From: Chamaecyparis obtusa
Lineage: Eukaryota > Streptophyta > Pinopsida > Cupressales > Cupressaceae
Assembly (NCBI GenBank): GCA_027943335.1
Contig: BSBK01005650.1
Location: 1-64,000, forward strand
Direction: 5' to 3'
Length of the DNA stretch: 64,000 nt
A model generated the notes under the pieces. It was not told the origin of the DNA. It worked only from the letters and a program-made list of their open reading frames with translations, and made no database searches. Of the stretch, positions 47,879-58,722 are shown piece after piece (positions within the stretch are counted from its first letter, which is position 1; each line of letters opens with the position of its first letter). The translations under genes were made by a program, and so were the position numbers.

Positions 47879-49260
47879 TCATATTTTATTACACACAATA
47901 GGTATTGTTTCTTGTGCATGTTGCAACCTAGCCTCATCTTGTCCAAACCAAGCTATGGTTGTATCCCTCTCCTGAACCATGACTGTGGCCTTTTGTTGTA
48001 ATTGTGCAATCTGAGTCTTCCTCCCTACCACATATCTCCTAAAATAGTCAACATTAGCCTCTAATGCCCTAATATGTGCATCCACGTCTCGATCTCGTCC
48101 TAGAACCTATGTCATGTACCTATGTTTACTCTTATCGTAAAGGTTGTCCCTCTCTCTTTGTCTATGCTCTTTGTTATGGAAATCCTCCCTGACCCCATGG
48201 TGGCATTGGTGGCCATCCTACTGTCAGTGGAGGTTGTCATTGTACACCTCATCTCTACCTCCTCTATCTCCTTCAACCTCAAGCATCCATGTCTCCTCGT
48301 CTCCTCCTCTAACTCCTAAATGGAACACCATGCTCCTTATCCTCCAAGCTAGGATGAAACTCCCCTAAACCTATCAACCTAATAAATAGATGTGTTACAT
48401 ACCATTCAACATACTTTGAAGTAGTACTTGCATGTTCTATGTCCCTTCATATATTCCATGGACTTGACGCTAGTTATCTAAACTCTACAAGAGCCACCTT
48501 GTATAATAAGGTGGGTATCCACTCTCTCCTCTCCTATATAGTCAATTCAAACTCACCTGAACCCTTGGCATACCTTGTATCCATCTAAAATACCACAAAA
48601 CCCTTTCTAGAAGATGCTTCTCAATCACATAAGGTGTCCTCCCTATCAAGCACCTAGTTTGAAAGCAATATGGTAAGACATCATCATCCCCCTTCCAGTC
48701 CTCGCAATCCAAGTAGAGATGGTAGATGACTAAGTCCACCTTGTCTAACACATGCCTCTAGTAATCCATCTTGCCCAGCTTGGGCATAGATGTGATTGAA
48801 CCATATAGATGGACATATGATTGTCATGTTGCCTTAAACATGAAGTGAACTTGTCAGAGCACTACAATATGCTCCAAATCCTAGACATGAAATAGTGTAA
48901 CCCCTGCTAACAAACTCATGTTCTTGAGATACACCACTTGATATAGATAATGGTATATGTGGGCTAATAAACAAGGAACCCATGGAAATCAAGTCTCATC
49001 CATTTCCATCCATTTTCATCCTCTCTAATGTTTTCTCCCAATCACACCTGCTAGTGTGATAATTTGGACCCAAATCATCTATCTGTTTTGATCTCCATAT
49101 CCCTATTGTCATTATCGAAGGCTTGGTGCCGAACAACCTCATCTCCTCTTTGATCATAGCGCACTAGTTTACCTGCAATTGGCAATTTCAATACCTTGTA
49201 GACATCCTATAGAGTAACAAATATTTCTCCCATCAATAATTGGAATGAACAATGATCGCT
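47879..49260 (-). pseudogene. Antisense plant-mobile-domain gene in gypsy-C, decayed
   Basis: On the minus strand from about 49235 the text reads MGEIFVTL-stop-DVYKVLKLPIAGKLVRYDQ. This is the same motif as VTLEDIYRILHIP in the gypsy-B antisense gene, with the stop (TAG, 49207-49209) where Glu/Gln is expected. Downstream, 48751-48542 is open and contains LPYCFQTRCLIGRTPYVIEK and ERVLWYFRWIQGMPRVQ, corresponding in place to the end of the domain. The open stretch 48085-47879 (LEANVDYFRRYV, IAQLQQKATVMVQ) is coiled-coil-like, as in the gypsy-B copy. Gene order and orientation relative to the element match gypsy-B. Confidence 0.75.
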
Positions 49261-49986
49261 ATGCCACACTCTACTATCATAATCAACAACTCTAAGTTTA
49301 CCCTAATCCTTGACATGAATGTGACATACCATAATCCAGTGGATCCTAACACTCCTTACTTATCCCTTGGCAACTTAGATCTCCTAAATTGTGTTAAAGG
49401 GTATTGCTCCCTTGACATCAATATCAATACATCTACCTATAATCAACCAACCATCGTGTTAACCTATTAAGAGATAATCAACCCTAAACAATATCATTAG
49501 CTATCAACCAAGCTATACAAAATCATTCAATCAATTTGCAGTTATGACTAGACCTTGCAAGCATATCAATCATATGCACAAGTCTATATAATATTCACCA
49601 CTCTACAATAGAAGCACAACTATAGCTCTTATATGTGCAACAACTACATATGCACCGGTTTGTAACACATATGCACATTGTGCATCATATGAGCTACTAT
49701 ATACTCATATGTGCAAGAATCTTGTTCTTGTGCATCTGCAAACACCCTGTTTGATCATATTTAATGAACATTAAATGCACAAGTAATTAAATGGACAAGC
49801 TACTTATCAACTCCCCGTACTCCTTTGGCTGATCCCATTGTCACACATATCAAACTGAAGTGTCACCCAATCTCTCGAGGGGACACACCTATTATCCTTA
49901 CTAGGTAAAATTGGGGCATGTATCAACTAATCAATTTTTTCTTTGAAACAATGCAACATACTACATTGTCTCAAATAGGGGCAAAA

Positions 49987-50791
49987 TATAGACACCTAAA
50001 AATGTCCTCACATGATTAAATAAATATTTTATTTATTTAATTATTTAACTAGAATTTCAATATTAATTAAATAAATATTTATTTTTATTTAATTATTTCA
50101 TTATCTTCTTCCGCTATTATTTAAAAAAATATTCCTACTTGTTTATCTAATTCATTAACTTTTTCTAACCTAAGATTAAATAATTCTTATTTATTGGATT
50201 AAATCCATTTACACATTCTTTTCTCCTATCTATTAAATAAATATCTTTATTTATTTTATGAATACCTTTTTTTATTTCTAATTCCCACCAATCATCTCCA
50301 CTCAAATGGATCAACTCCCAAATACGTAGGCATGTGACAAATGACACTTGTCTTTTAATTTGACTTTTCATACTTCATGTCTCCAACATGTCTATATTCA
50401 ATGCAGCTTGCGATCTATTATTAAAAGTCAATATTCTCTACCTACCAGTCTATCTCATCCCTTCATTTATTTTAACCTATTAATCTCCTTTATCCTTAAT
50501 ATTTCTTATCTACTCTCTAATCTTAGCTACTCATTCTACCACCTCTTAATCTTAGCCCTTGATTTTCATGAGGACTTCTATAAAACAACATTTCTCCTCT
50601 CAATTGACCCTTGTACTTTTTGGAGAACTATTGAGCCTTTGCATACTTGTGGTCTTTTAGAGAATTCACTATCACCATTATCACCTTATTATAACCATTT
50701 TCATCTATCTTGCATCAATCAATCATACTCCATTCCTTTACAGCCTCCTATGTGTGTGCTAACAAATTTGAGGGCAACCCATTTCAACACA
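49987..50791 (+). repeat. Gypsy-C putative 3' LTR
   Basis: Starts just after a polypurine tract and ends ATTTCAACACA. Its start reads TATAGACACC where TGTAGACACC is expected, a G-to-A change. Confidence 0.55.
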
Positions 50792-51159
50792 AGATCTTAA
50801 AAGATAGGAGGACAATGGAATCGAGTGTTTCTTGAATGCATAAGGGTGTATCTTTTTTTGACTCACATTTGTTATGTGTTCCTTTGATATGATGTTGGCT
50901 AGTTTTGTGAATCCAGGGCTTGTGGTTGGGATTGATTAGGGTCGCGATTAGGTTGTCCATTTACATCATTGTCAAAAATAAATCACTGAAGCCAAGTGGG
51001 GCACAAAGGTTACAAATTATTTAGAAAGGGAAGTGGTGAATGTACAAGAAGAATGGAAATGGAAATCAACGACTTCATTGAATTTGAGTAGAGAGCAACA
51101 CGATTTATTCAAGAAGATACTAAAGGACATAGATGTTTTATTTATTGGTGAGATAAATG

Positions 51160-52280
51160 AATTAGCGTAAGTCAAAATAGGGTAGATACTCTGTTAAGAC
51201 TGGGTATAAATTGTTAGAGGCAACTTGGGAAGAAGAAGGATGGACAAATCAATTATGTTGGAACAAGAACTATCTTCCTAAAGTGGGATCATTTACTTGG
51301 CTTGCACTAAGAGGATGCATACTAACAGGGGAATGAATTGAAATGATTTGCTTTCAAGGACCCTTCAAATGCATGTTGTGTAAATAAAATTAAGAGACTT
51401 TACAACAGTTACTCCTATAGGGTGAATTTTCAAATCAATGTTGGAAATTTATTTTGTGAAAGCTTGGATGACACATTCCATGCCTTGTCTCATTAAAGGA
51501 AATGTTTTAAGGAATGAAAACAAATAGAAAGAAATTGACATTTTCCAGTACATGGTAGATTCATTACTCATAAGTGATATGTGACATATGGAAGTAGAAA
51601 AGTCACAAAATATTTCAAGAGAAGGAAGCTAACTTAGAAAATATGTTCATTAGAATTGAGAAGGCAATATAACAATTAGTTAATTTTGCAGCTATGTGAC
51701 AAAACCCAATTAAATTTCTATTTTGTTAGATAAATAACTTACTATAGAAACAATGGACTGTGTTTTAAATCATGTCTATTACGGGGCCCTCATGGGTTAA
51801 TCCTTTCTCTTGTAAGGATAAGAATGTTGATTGGATAAAACCAAAGGTAGTATGGGTCAAAATTAATTTTGATGGAGCGTCAAAAGGTAATCCTAGACCT
51901 TTAGGGGTGGGTTGTGTGGCTTTGGATTGGTTGGAGAATATTTTGGCTATTGGACCACAAAAGCTTGAGAACATGATAGATGATAAAGCTGAGGTCAAAG
52001 TGGCATTTCTTGTCGTAAACTTGGCGATCAAACTACCAGTTACAAAACTTCATTTAGAAGGGGCCTCATAAATAATTATCAATTCTATAATAAATGGAGA
52101 CCCATATATGTTGAAAATTAATAAATATATTAAATTAATTAAAGCCAAATTAGTGGTGTTTAGTGATATCAAAATCTCTCACACTTATAGGAATAGAAAT
52201 GGGGTGGCAAACATTTTATCAAAACAGGTAGTTGCATTTAACACTAGTATCAAGTGCGAAGTATTGGAGAATTTTTAAGG
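51160..52280 (+). pseudogene. LINE (L1-type) ORF2 3' end: zf-RVT and RNase H
   Basis: Near 51180-51230 the frame reads YSVKTGYKLLEA, the usual lead into the zinc-binding segment of plant LINEs. NYLPKVGSFTWLALRGCILT and CMLCK follow. After frameshifts comes an RNase H at 51772-52280 with WVKINFDGASKGNP (first Asp present), then HLEGAS where LEGDS is usual, then ISHTYRNRNGVANIL, where the final Asp of the N-x2-AD motif reads Asn. It is the same domain pair as at 35595-36730 but in the opposite orientation and clearly diverged, so a separate insertion. Confidence 0.85.
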
Positions 52281-53540
52281 AGTCAATTTATTAATGACAA
52301 GCTGATATGATTTGCAGGTGAAGAGATAGATTGTCATGAGCGAATGGATATAGCAAGAGTTTTAAGACATATGAAGTGTGAGAAGGGTGTGATTTGGAGA
52401 GCATGATGATGTGTTTATTAATATATGGTTCACTTGAAGAAGCAAGTCGAGTCCAAGTGAAAAATAGAGAAATAATGAAGGCAAGTTTTAGTTTGCTGAT
52501 GAAGAAGCAACAAATTGCCGTCTCGGGGAAGATTACAAATGAGAGGCCGAGAAACACTTTTCCCATTGATGGCCCCATGTTCTTGTAGATGGTTAAAATG
52601 ATGTTAAGAGACAAGTTCATGGCCTCAAAATACAAATACAAAACAAATGTAGACATAACATCCATGGCCCTAGCTTGATGTCTGGAAGCTTTCATCGCAA
52701 TTGCAATTCCAAGAGAGGGTTTTAAAGCTTAAGGGGGAGATTGGCTCTATATTGCGAAATTCAACCCACCTCTTAGGCCATTTCTGTTGTGGAGTGAGAC
52801 AGGTGATAAGGAAAGTAGGAGAGCTTAAGCATAGGTGAGGTGGAGCCACATTAAGGAATGAGGAGTGGGAGGTGAAGATGTAGATGAAGACAAATTTTAT
52901 GTAGGAACAAAGCATAAGAGGTGAAAGATCAAGAAGAATGACTATTGGAAAGGGTGGTAAGGGAGATAACCATACATGTTTTGATAAATTATTGTTAAGA
53001 TTTTCTTTTTAAAAACTATGTGATATATATTTTACATTTTGTTTTAGTTGGCAACATGCCATATCTAAATGAATGTAGGGATTACATATTTCTTTGAAGC
53101 TTGTGAGCTATGAAGGGTTACAATTAGTAGATGGTGATACACTTTTTTTGTAAAAATGAAGTATTAAGTGGGATAAATATGTGAAAATTAGTAGTAGAAG
53201 ACCACAACATTGATTTTTTGTATAAATTTTTGAAATTAATACAAGATTATGTACATATATGAAGTTAAATATATGAATCAAAATTAAATTTTATTTATAT
53301 TATTAAAATTTTATATTTTTATTTTTTAATTATAATTAATAGCAATTTTACATCTTTTAAAATTATGTGGAAAATATATATATCATTTATATTTGATATT
53401 AACTAAAATTTTACAACTTATATTATAAATTATATAGTTATATATATTTTAATATTTAATATTTTATTTAAAATAAAAATTAAATAACTTCATATACAAT
53501 TTACAATTAATCAATAAATGTCTTTTCATAAAAAAATAAA
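52281..53540. other. Non-coding spacer, AT-rich toward the gene
   Basis: No element boundary recognised. 53200-53530 is very AT-rich (TTTATATTTTTATTTTTTAATTATAATTAA type) and ends where the GC-richer 5' leader of the cwf21 gene begins. Confidence 0.55.
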
Positions 53541-53661
53541 ATTTCGGGGGCTGGACAGACGTTGCCGTTAGGTTATCGTTGCCCTCGATTTTTTTTACAA
53601 GTTTCACTGGTGCAAACCCTGATTATTTTGTGATTTCAGATTTCTGATCGTGTGAGCGACG
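53541..53661 (+). promoter_or_regulatory. Probable 5' leader and promoter-proximal region of the cwf21 gene
   Basis: Base composition changes sharply here from AT-rich to mixed, with GGGGGCTGGACAGACG and GTTGCCGTTAGG close to the start codon. No clear TATA box is placed at a sensible distance, apart from AT-rich DNA just upstream. The transcription start is not determinable from sequence. Confidence 0.35.
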
Positions 53662-56128
53662 ATGTATAACGGCATTGGATTGCAGACTCCCCGTGGCTCA
53701 GGCACCAATGGGTACATTCAGAACAACAAGTTCTTCGTTAAACCGAAGGCTGTGAGAGTGGAAACTAAGGAAATCGAGGAAGGGCAGGGCGCCGGTGGGG
53801 TGTCACGAAAGGCAAATCCGCAAATTCTGGAGCATGATCGCAAGCGCCAGATCGAACTCAAGTTGGCTCAGCTGGAAGACACTCTCGCCGACCAGGGCTT
53901 CAGTGATCTCGAAATACTCGAGCAGCTCGAGGAATCGAGGAAGATCTTGGAGTCTCAAGACGCTTCTCCTCCCGACACCCAAAAGTAAGCTGTGTTAGGG
54001 GTTTACTTTCCAGCCCTTTAGTCTTATTTTCCTTTATTTTCCTTGTGTTCGTGTATCAATCTGTGGAGTTTCTGCTCAACGTTTACTACAGCTGCCCCGT
54101 TATTCTCACTTTCACGCTATATATCTCTTCACACAGCATCATAGATTTCCGCCTTTCCCCCAATTTGATTAGGTTCATTTTATTCAATCCAGCTCTATCC
54201 ATTAAATCTAAGCCCTAACATCTCTTAAGTGCCTAACATACTGTTGCAGCTTTTTTCTCTGGAGACACCACAATTTCCATATAACTTGCACCTGGAGTGT
54301 CCTTGGAAGGCTCTTTCTAGCAAGTTGTACCCAGTTGGCATCCTGTTATGTCTGCAAATCACAAATAAAAAATGGATTTTGGTCAGCCTTTGCTCTCCAA
54401 ATAGTAATTGTTAATAGGACAAACTATTTATTTACGTCCATTCATGTCAATAGCCACATTGGAATGTCCAACTGTGCCTTATGTTGCATTCCTGCTCCTT
54501 GGGAAATAAAATGCCCTTCTTAATTATCTTTTGGATTAGCATTGCGTTGAAATATTGATTCTTCTTTGCATTCTTATGTTTTTGAAACTTTGGGTGGCTT
54601 TTTTAGGGTGTCTGAGACACAAACTCATCAGATTGCGGCCAAAAAAGAAAGGCAACTAGAGGTTTTCAGGGCCGCCTTAGGTCTGGGAGATATAGAGGAG
54701 GGACAGGCTTTTGATGGAGATATTCAGGAGCAACGTAAACAGGAAAGAATAGCGAGGGAAGAAATAGAGCAGGAGCGTCATCAGAAGCTGCTTGAGCAGA
54801 AAGAGGAAGAAAGAAGGAAGGAAAAGGAAAGGAAGAAAGCCGTAAAAGAGGAACAAAGGCAGAAGGAAAGAGAGGAAAAAGAAAGAGAGGAAGAAGAATA
54901 CAGGAAAAAGAGACTTGAGAAAAAAACAAGAATGGGGACTGAGGAAATTGACAGGAAAAGGAAAGAGGAGCAGAAACCAGACAACAGAACAAAACAAGAA
55001 GATACAAGGCATCGGAGAATGGAGGATTCTAAGCATTCTGATAAGGGGAGGCTAGATATCAGTCAGAAGTTAGAGGGGAGGTATCATGACCGTAGGCATG
55101 CTAAAGTTAAAGGTCTAAAAAACCACCAGAGCAGTAGAAAGACATATGAAGATGAGACTGACAGTGACAGTGAGAGTGAAATGAAAAATGAGAGTAAAAG
55201 ATCAAGAAAACATGATAGCAAGTATAATGATGACAGTGAAAGTGAAAGTGATAGTGATAGTGATAGTGATACTGACAGTGATAGTGACACTAGTTCAGAA
55301 ACCAGCAGTGAAAGTAACAGTGAGAGTGATCATGACACAAGGAGCAGAAGGAAGATATCAGGGAAGCATGAAGAGAGGAAATATCAGGATGCAAAGCAGA
55401 GTGAAAGTGATGATGATATAGGGAGCAAGAAGGAAAAGCACAACAAGAGCATCAGGAAGTATGCAGATGAGAGTGATGATGCAAACGATGGTACTGTTAT
55501 TAGAAAAATGTCAGAGAAGCAAGGACAGAGCAGAAAATGGAAATATGAAAGGGAAAGTGACAGTGACAAGGGCATACAATCTGTGAATAAAGTCCCTAAG
55601 AAAAGAGAGTCGGACACTGAACCACTTGAGAGGGTACTGGAAAGGAGGGAAAAAAGGAGAAGATATGATCATGACCATGACAGTGAAGATAAAAACTATG
55701 GACATGCTGGAATGAATTCAGAGAAATATAATAGAAAGTCTACAAAAGATTCTGATCGGAGGAATGAGATTTATAGAGGTACCGAATATGATGATATTAT
55801 ATATGATACAGAGGGAAAATACAAGAACAGAAATATGGAAAAGAATCTTTCTGATCATAGAACTGATAAGCATCACACCTTTGTAAAACGACAAGATGAT
55901 ACAGAGCCTAGAAGGCTTGAGACAATGGGAGAAAGAAGAAATCGGGATAGAGATGCTATGGGTGATAGAGGGCATGTTAGTAGAGACAATAGGCATGCGG
56001 ATCACAAAGCTTTAACTTCTCATCATGGCACAAGAAGATATGAAGAAGAGAGTGATGGGAATGTTTGTAAGACTAAATTTGACAAGAGAGATTCCCAGAA
56101 CCCTAACAGGAGGCGAGAAAAAATATGA
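53662..56128 (+). CDS. CWC21: Cwc21/SRRM2-family spliceosome-associated protein (cwf21 domain)
   Basis: Two coding exons, 53662-53984 and 54607-56128, joined in phase, give 614 residues. The N-terminus [20 protein letters not shown] is the family's conserved opening. Residues about 55-100 (from [19 protein letters not shown] to [11 protein letters not shown]) are the cwf21 domain, which in yeast Cwc21 and human SRRM2 contacts the U5 protein Prp8 and U5 Snu114 in the catalytic spliceosome. The exon junction reads [17 protein letters not shown], followed by a Lys/Glu/Arg-rich helix (about 150-240). A Ser-Asp/Ser-Glu repeat tract comes next (about 290-350), then a long charged, basic-acidic tail. 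The nuclear role in splicing is inferred from the family. It is the only intact multi-exon frame in the window, with higher GC than its surroundings in exon 1. The stop at 56126 follows an A-run, so the C-terminus could be a few residues different. Confidence 0.93.
53985..54606 (+). other. Intron of the cwf21 gene (622 bp)
   Basis: Donor CAAAA|GTAAGC at 53985 and acceptor GGCTTTTTTAG|GGTG at 54606. It is T-rich, as plant introns usually are. Splicing leaves a phase-2 junction that completes a Lys codon and keeps the frame open through exon 2. Confidence 0.88.
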
Positions 56129-57392
56129 GGGTAAATGATGACATTGAATAAGATATTTTTTGCATCTAGAGGTAAAAAGCATGAGGAAGACAGTAATAAA
56201 GATGATTGTTAAGTCAACAACTATAAAAATAGGGGCACATAATAGTCAGAGAATGTTGGCACAAGCCTGCAAGCTCCTTGAAATATTATTTTGTACAATT
56301 TAGTCTGTACATGGTATGGGATTTTTTTTCTCTTTATGTAGACATATTGCTAAAAAGTAAAAGTAAAATGTTATATATTTTAGTTTGCCATTGACTCATA
56401 AGCTGGTATGGTGGGTTATATATTAGAATTTGGTAATTGCAAGAATTTTTTTTGATAACATATAATTCAAAATAGATTTCTATTTGTAAAGTGACCAAAC
56501 AATGTTTGTGGGCTGGTCATTTTGAAAATAATTGGAAGGTTATTTGATTAATATCAGCAATGTCCTTCGCAATGGAAACTTCATTTTTACCTTAAATGCA
56601 TCATGCAGCAGGAAATCCTGTTTGAAAAGTGTATGGGCCACTCATTTTTTGGCTGTACTATTTCTTAAGTTTATTCAAAAGTGAACTTCTTGTTGGGTCA
56701 TGGTGGATTAGAATGGACCTAAAAGGGAACAATGAATGTGTCAAGGTTTTGCTGTTAAACTACTTGCTCCTTATTAGCTGTTACTAAGAATGTAATTGCA
56801 GGTAGCAGTGACAATTCTCACTCTTGTAAATAACGCTGTTAATAAAATCTTCAAAAAACCAAACTCATACTGAAAAAGCAACAATAGTCTTGGGAAAATA
56901 TAAAAAGCACTTTAGTAAAACTGATGGTGAATTAAAATTCAAGAGCCATTTAGTTAATCTTGTTTGTGATGTATATACATAATCTAGTCAGGCATAAACC
57001 AGTTGAGGGTATTACATCAAATAGAAGATGTTCGAGTTTTTAAAATCTAGGACTATTTTTATATTCCAAGTATGTGAGGGAAACAAGCAAGTTTGACCTT
57101 CTCGTTACTGTTTTCAGGCATAGTGGTAATGGTTCGCTATCTGCAATTTCTGTTTTACTTTATCACAATGTTGACATGACTGCCATCTGCAATTTAGGCC
57201 TATCAAGTGGATTGATTGGTCAGTCACCAGGAAAGATAGGTTCAAGGGTCGTGGTCTTGTCCCGTTCCCTAAACTGTAACAGGATTTCCTCATGACTGTA
57301 TTTGGATATAATATAGCTTTACCTTATCCTTTTTTGACATATTATCCTGTACTCCATGGGGAAATTGTTCCTCTCCCTGGATTTGTACCCAC
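56129..57392 (+). other. 3' flank of the cwf21 gene
   Basis: The first 90 bp still look gene-like: 56168-56211 reads RGKKHEEDSNKDDC and a stop, in frame with exon 2 but after two stops. This may be a remnant of an older, longer C-terminus. The rest is AT-rich with no gene recognised. The poly(A) site cannot be placed. Confidence 0.45.
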
Positions 57393-57405
57393 CAAAGTTC
57401 CCAGA

Positions 57406-57440
57406 CTCGGACTTGGCTCTGACTCAGGTAGAATGACTCG
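57406..57440. repeat. Left subterminal GACTC repeats of the hAT element
   Basis: Three GACTC units (AGACTCGG, TGACTCAGG, TGACTCGG) in 35 bp next to the inverted repeat. Confidence 0.75.
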
Positions 57441-57889
57441 GCAAAATGAAAAAATCCTTGAAATTTAGGGATTTTTAACAATTTAAAACTTGTTTCATGC
57501 ACCCATTATTGAATAAAGCTTAAAGACACTATAACATCATCAAATAGAAGCTAATTTGATCACATACATAAACATACATCCATCACATAAGTACAAACGT
57601 AAATTGTAGCTGAAGGAAATAGCAAACGTATATAGAATTATAAATATTGTCAAATGTATAAAAGATCCATGAAATCCATGACATCAAATGATGGCTCAAG
57701 CATGAGCCCTCCAACCTCCAGTCCACCAAGCTCTCTAGATAGGCATCTTCTAGTGCTAGTTCTAGTCTAACATCGAGTCCAAGTCCTTTGCGAAAGGTAC
57801 AAACTTTGAATGACATTCATCAGAGGAGCTCTATAATGAATCCAATTGTCAACTTTGCTTTGTTCAATTGAATTCAGAAACCAATATGA

Positions 57890-58540
57890 ATTAATGCTAT
57901 GAAAAAAAAGATGCATGCAATTGACAAAAATAATACATGGGAGTTAGTGCAACTTCCTAAAAACAGATATGTCATTGGTGTCAGGAGCTCAGTTAGGACT
58001 CATCCCTGTTGCTCATTCAGGGGGAGATTGAAGACGTGCATGATCAATGGTAGCAATGCATGTTCGAATGCAGCAGCACTATATTGACAGCATGGCAGAA
58101 GATTCACTTCAGTTGCATTTTTTAAAAGACTTTATGCATAATAAACAGCATGATCGATGCTTTTTGTTTGCTCTCCTATTTTTGTCTTCATTTGTAGCTT
58201 CAATAACAATCATCTGCTGCATGAGTTTGTCTGCTTCTAGTTAAAGATTCAGTTGTAACATCTATTACTATTTTTAGCATGATCAGTCAAGTTAGATCTT
58301 TAGTCTTAGCCTTTGTAACTGCTTTTTCACTGTTGTGATCTTCAGTTAGTGGTAGTTTCTCACTGCTGTTCCTGTCTTTTTATCTCTTCATGTACGCTGT
58401 ATGCAGTCTTCATTCAATACAATTTCAACTGATTAACTCTGCAATTTATTATCTCGGCTGCATGTACAGTTAGAACAGATTGCAATATTCTGAGTTTTTC
58501 TTTTCTCTGATCAGTATAGTGTATATAGATTTTATTTTTT
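57890..58540 (+). pseudogene. Copia fragment (RT start joined to polypurine tract and part LTR) inside the hAT element
   Basis: 57899-57981 reads MKKKMHAIDKNNTWELVQLP and then NRYVIGV, the well-conserved beginning of the copia RT. It then jumps to CATTCAGGGGGAGATTGAAG (58014-58033), a typical copia 3' polypurine tract directly followed by an LTR-like TGAAG start. The rest of RT and RNase H is missing, so an internal deletion joined the two. The LTR's far end is not clear and the left boundary is uncertain. Confidence 0.7.
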
Positions 58541-58559
58541 GTTTTCTTTTTGGCTTGAT

Positions 58560-58700
58560 GCTGGCCGAGTCACAAGGCTCGGACTCGGCAAGTCACATGA
58601 GTCAGAGGGTCTGACTCAGCGAGTCACGGGTCAGGGTCTTCCTGACTCGGCGAGTATGGCTTGGCTCGGCAACTTGCCTGACTCGCTTGACTCGCAGCTA
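58560..58700. repeat. Right subterminal GACTC/GAGTC repeat cluster of the hAT element
   Basis: Eight GACTC or GAGTC pentamers in about 140 bp, many extended as GACTCGGC or CGAGTCA, in both orientations, plus GGCTCGG variants. Markedly GC-richer than the surroundings. Confidence 0.85.
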
Positions 58701-58722
58701 GTCAGGGAACTCTGGTACACAC

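Larger units (their letters stand above)
46802..50791 (+). mobile_element. Gypsy-C: gypsy derivative retaining only an antisense PMD gene
   Basis: Two AT-rich segments, 46802-47753 and 49987-50791, look like diverged LTRs. They begin TGTACACCTAAAT and TATAGACACCTAAAAAT, both end CAACACA, and share AAATAA-rich starts and a CACTTGTC-x-TTTAA-like phrase. The second is preceded by CAAATAGGGGCAAAATA (49973-49989), almost the gypsy-B polypurine tract. No matching target duplication and no clear primer-binding site are visible, and the LTR alignment is loose, so the boundaries are provisional. The 2.2 kb between them holds no sense gag or pol, only the antisense frame described separately. Confidence 0.55.
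57393..58714. mobile_element. hAT-type DNA transposon, non-autonomous, 1322 bp
   Basis: Terminal inverted repeats CAAAGTTCCCAGACT (57393-57407) and, reversed, CAGAGTTCCCTGACT (58700-58714) match at 13 of 15 bases. Both fit the hAT rule of C/T-A-A/G-N-G at the tip. The flanking 8 bp are GTACCCAC (57385-57392) and GTACACAC (58715-58722), a 7/8 match and the 8 bp duplication length of the hAT superfamily. Both ends carry dense GACTC/GAGTC subterminal repeats. No transposase is recognisable; a minus-strand frame at 57583-57816 (RLELALEDAYLESLVDW) could be a transposase remnant but I cannot show it. A copia fragment lies inside. Confidence 0.85.

Noticed and set aside
52291..52695. 134-codon minus-strand hydrophobic frame
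   Set aside because: No recognisable family, no start context, and it lies just downstream of a decayed LINE end; most likely chance.
54666..55705. Minus-strand Ser/Phe/Leu-rich frames opposite the cwf21 gene
   Set aside because: They are the complement of the Lys/Glu/Ser-Asp codons of exon 2 and have no features of their own.
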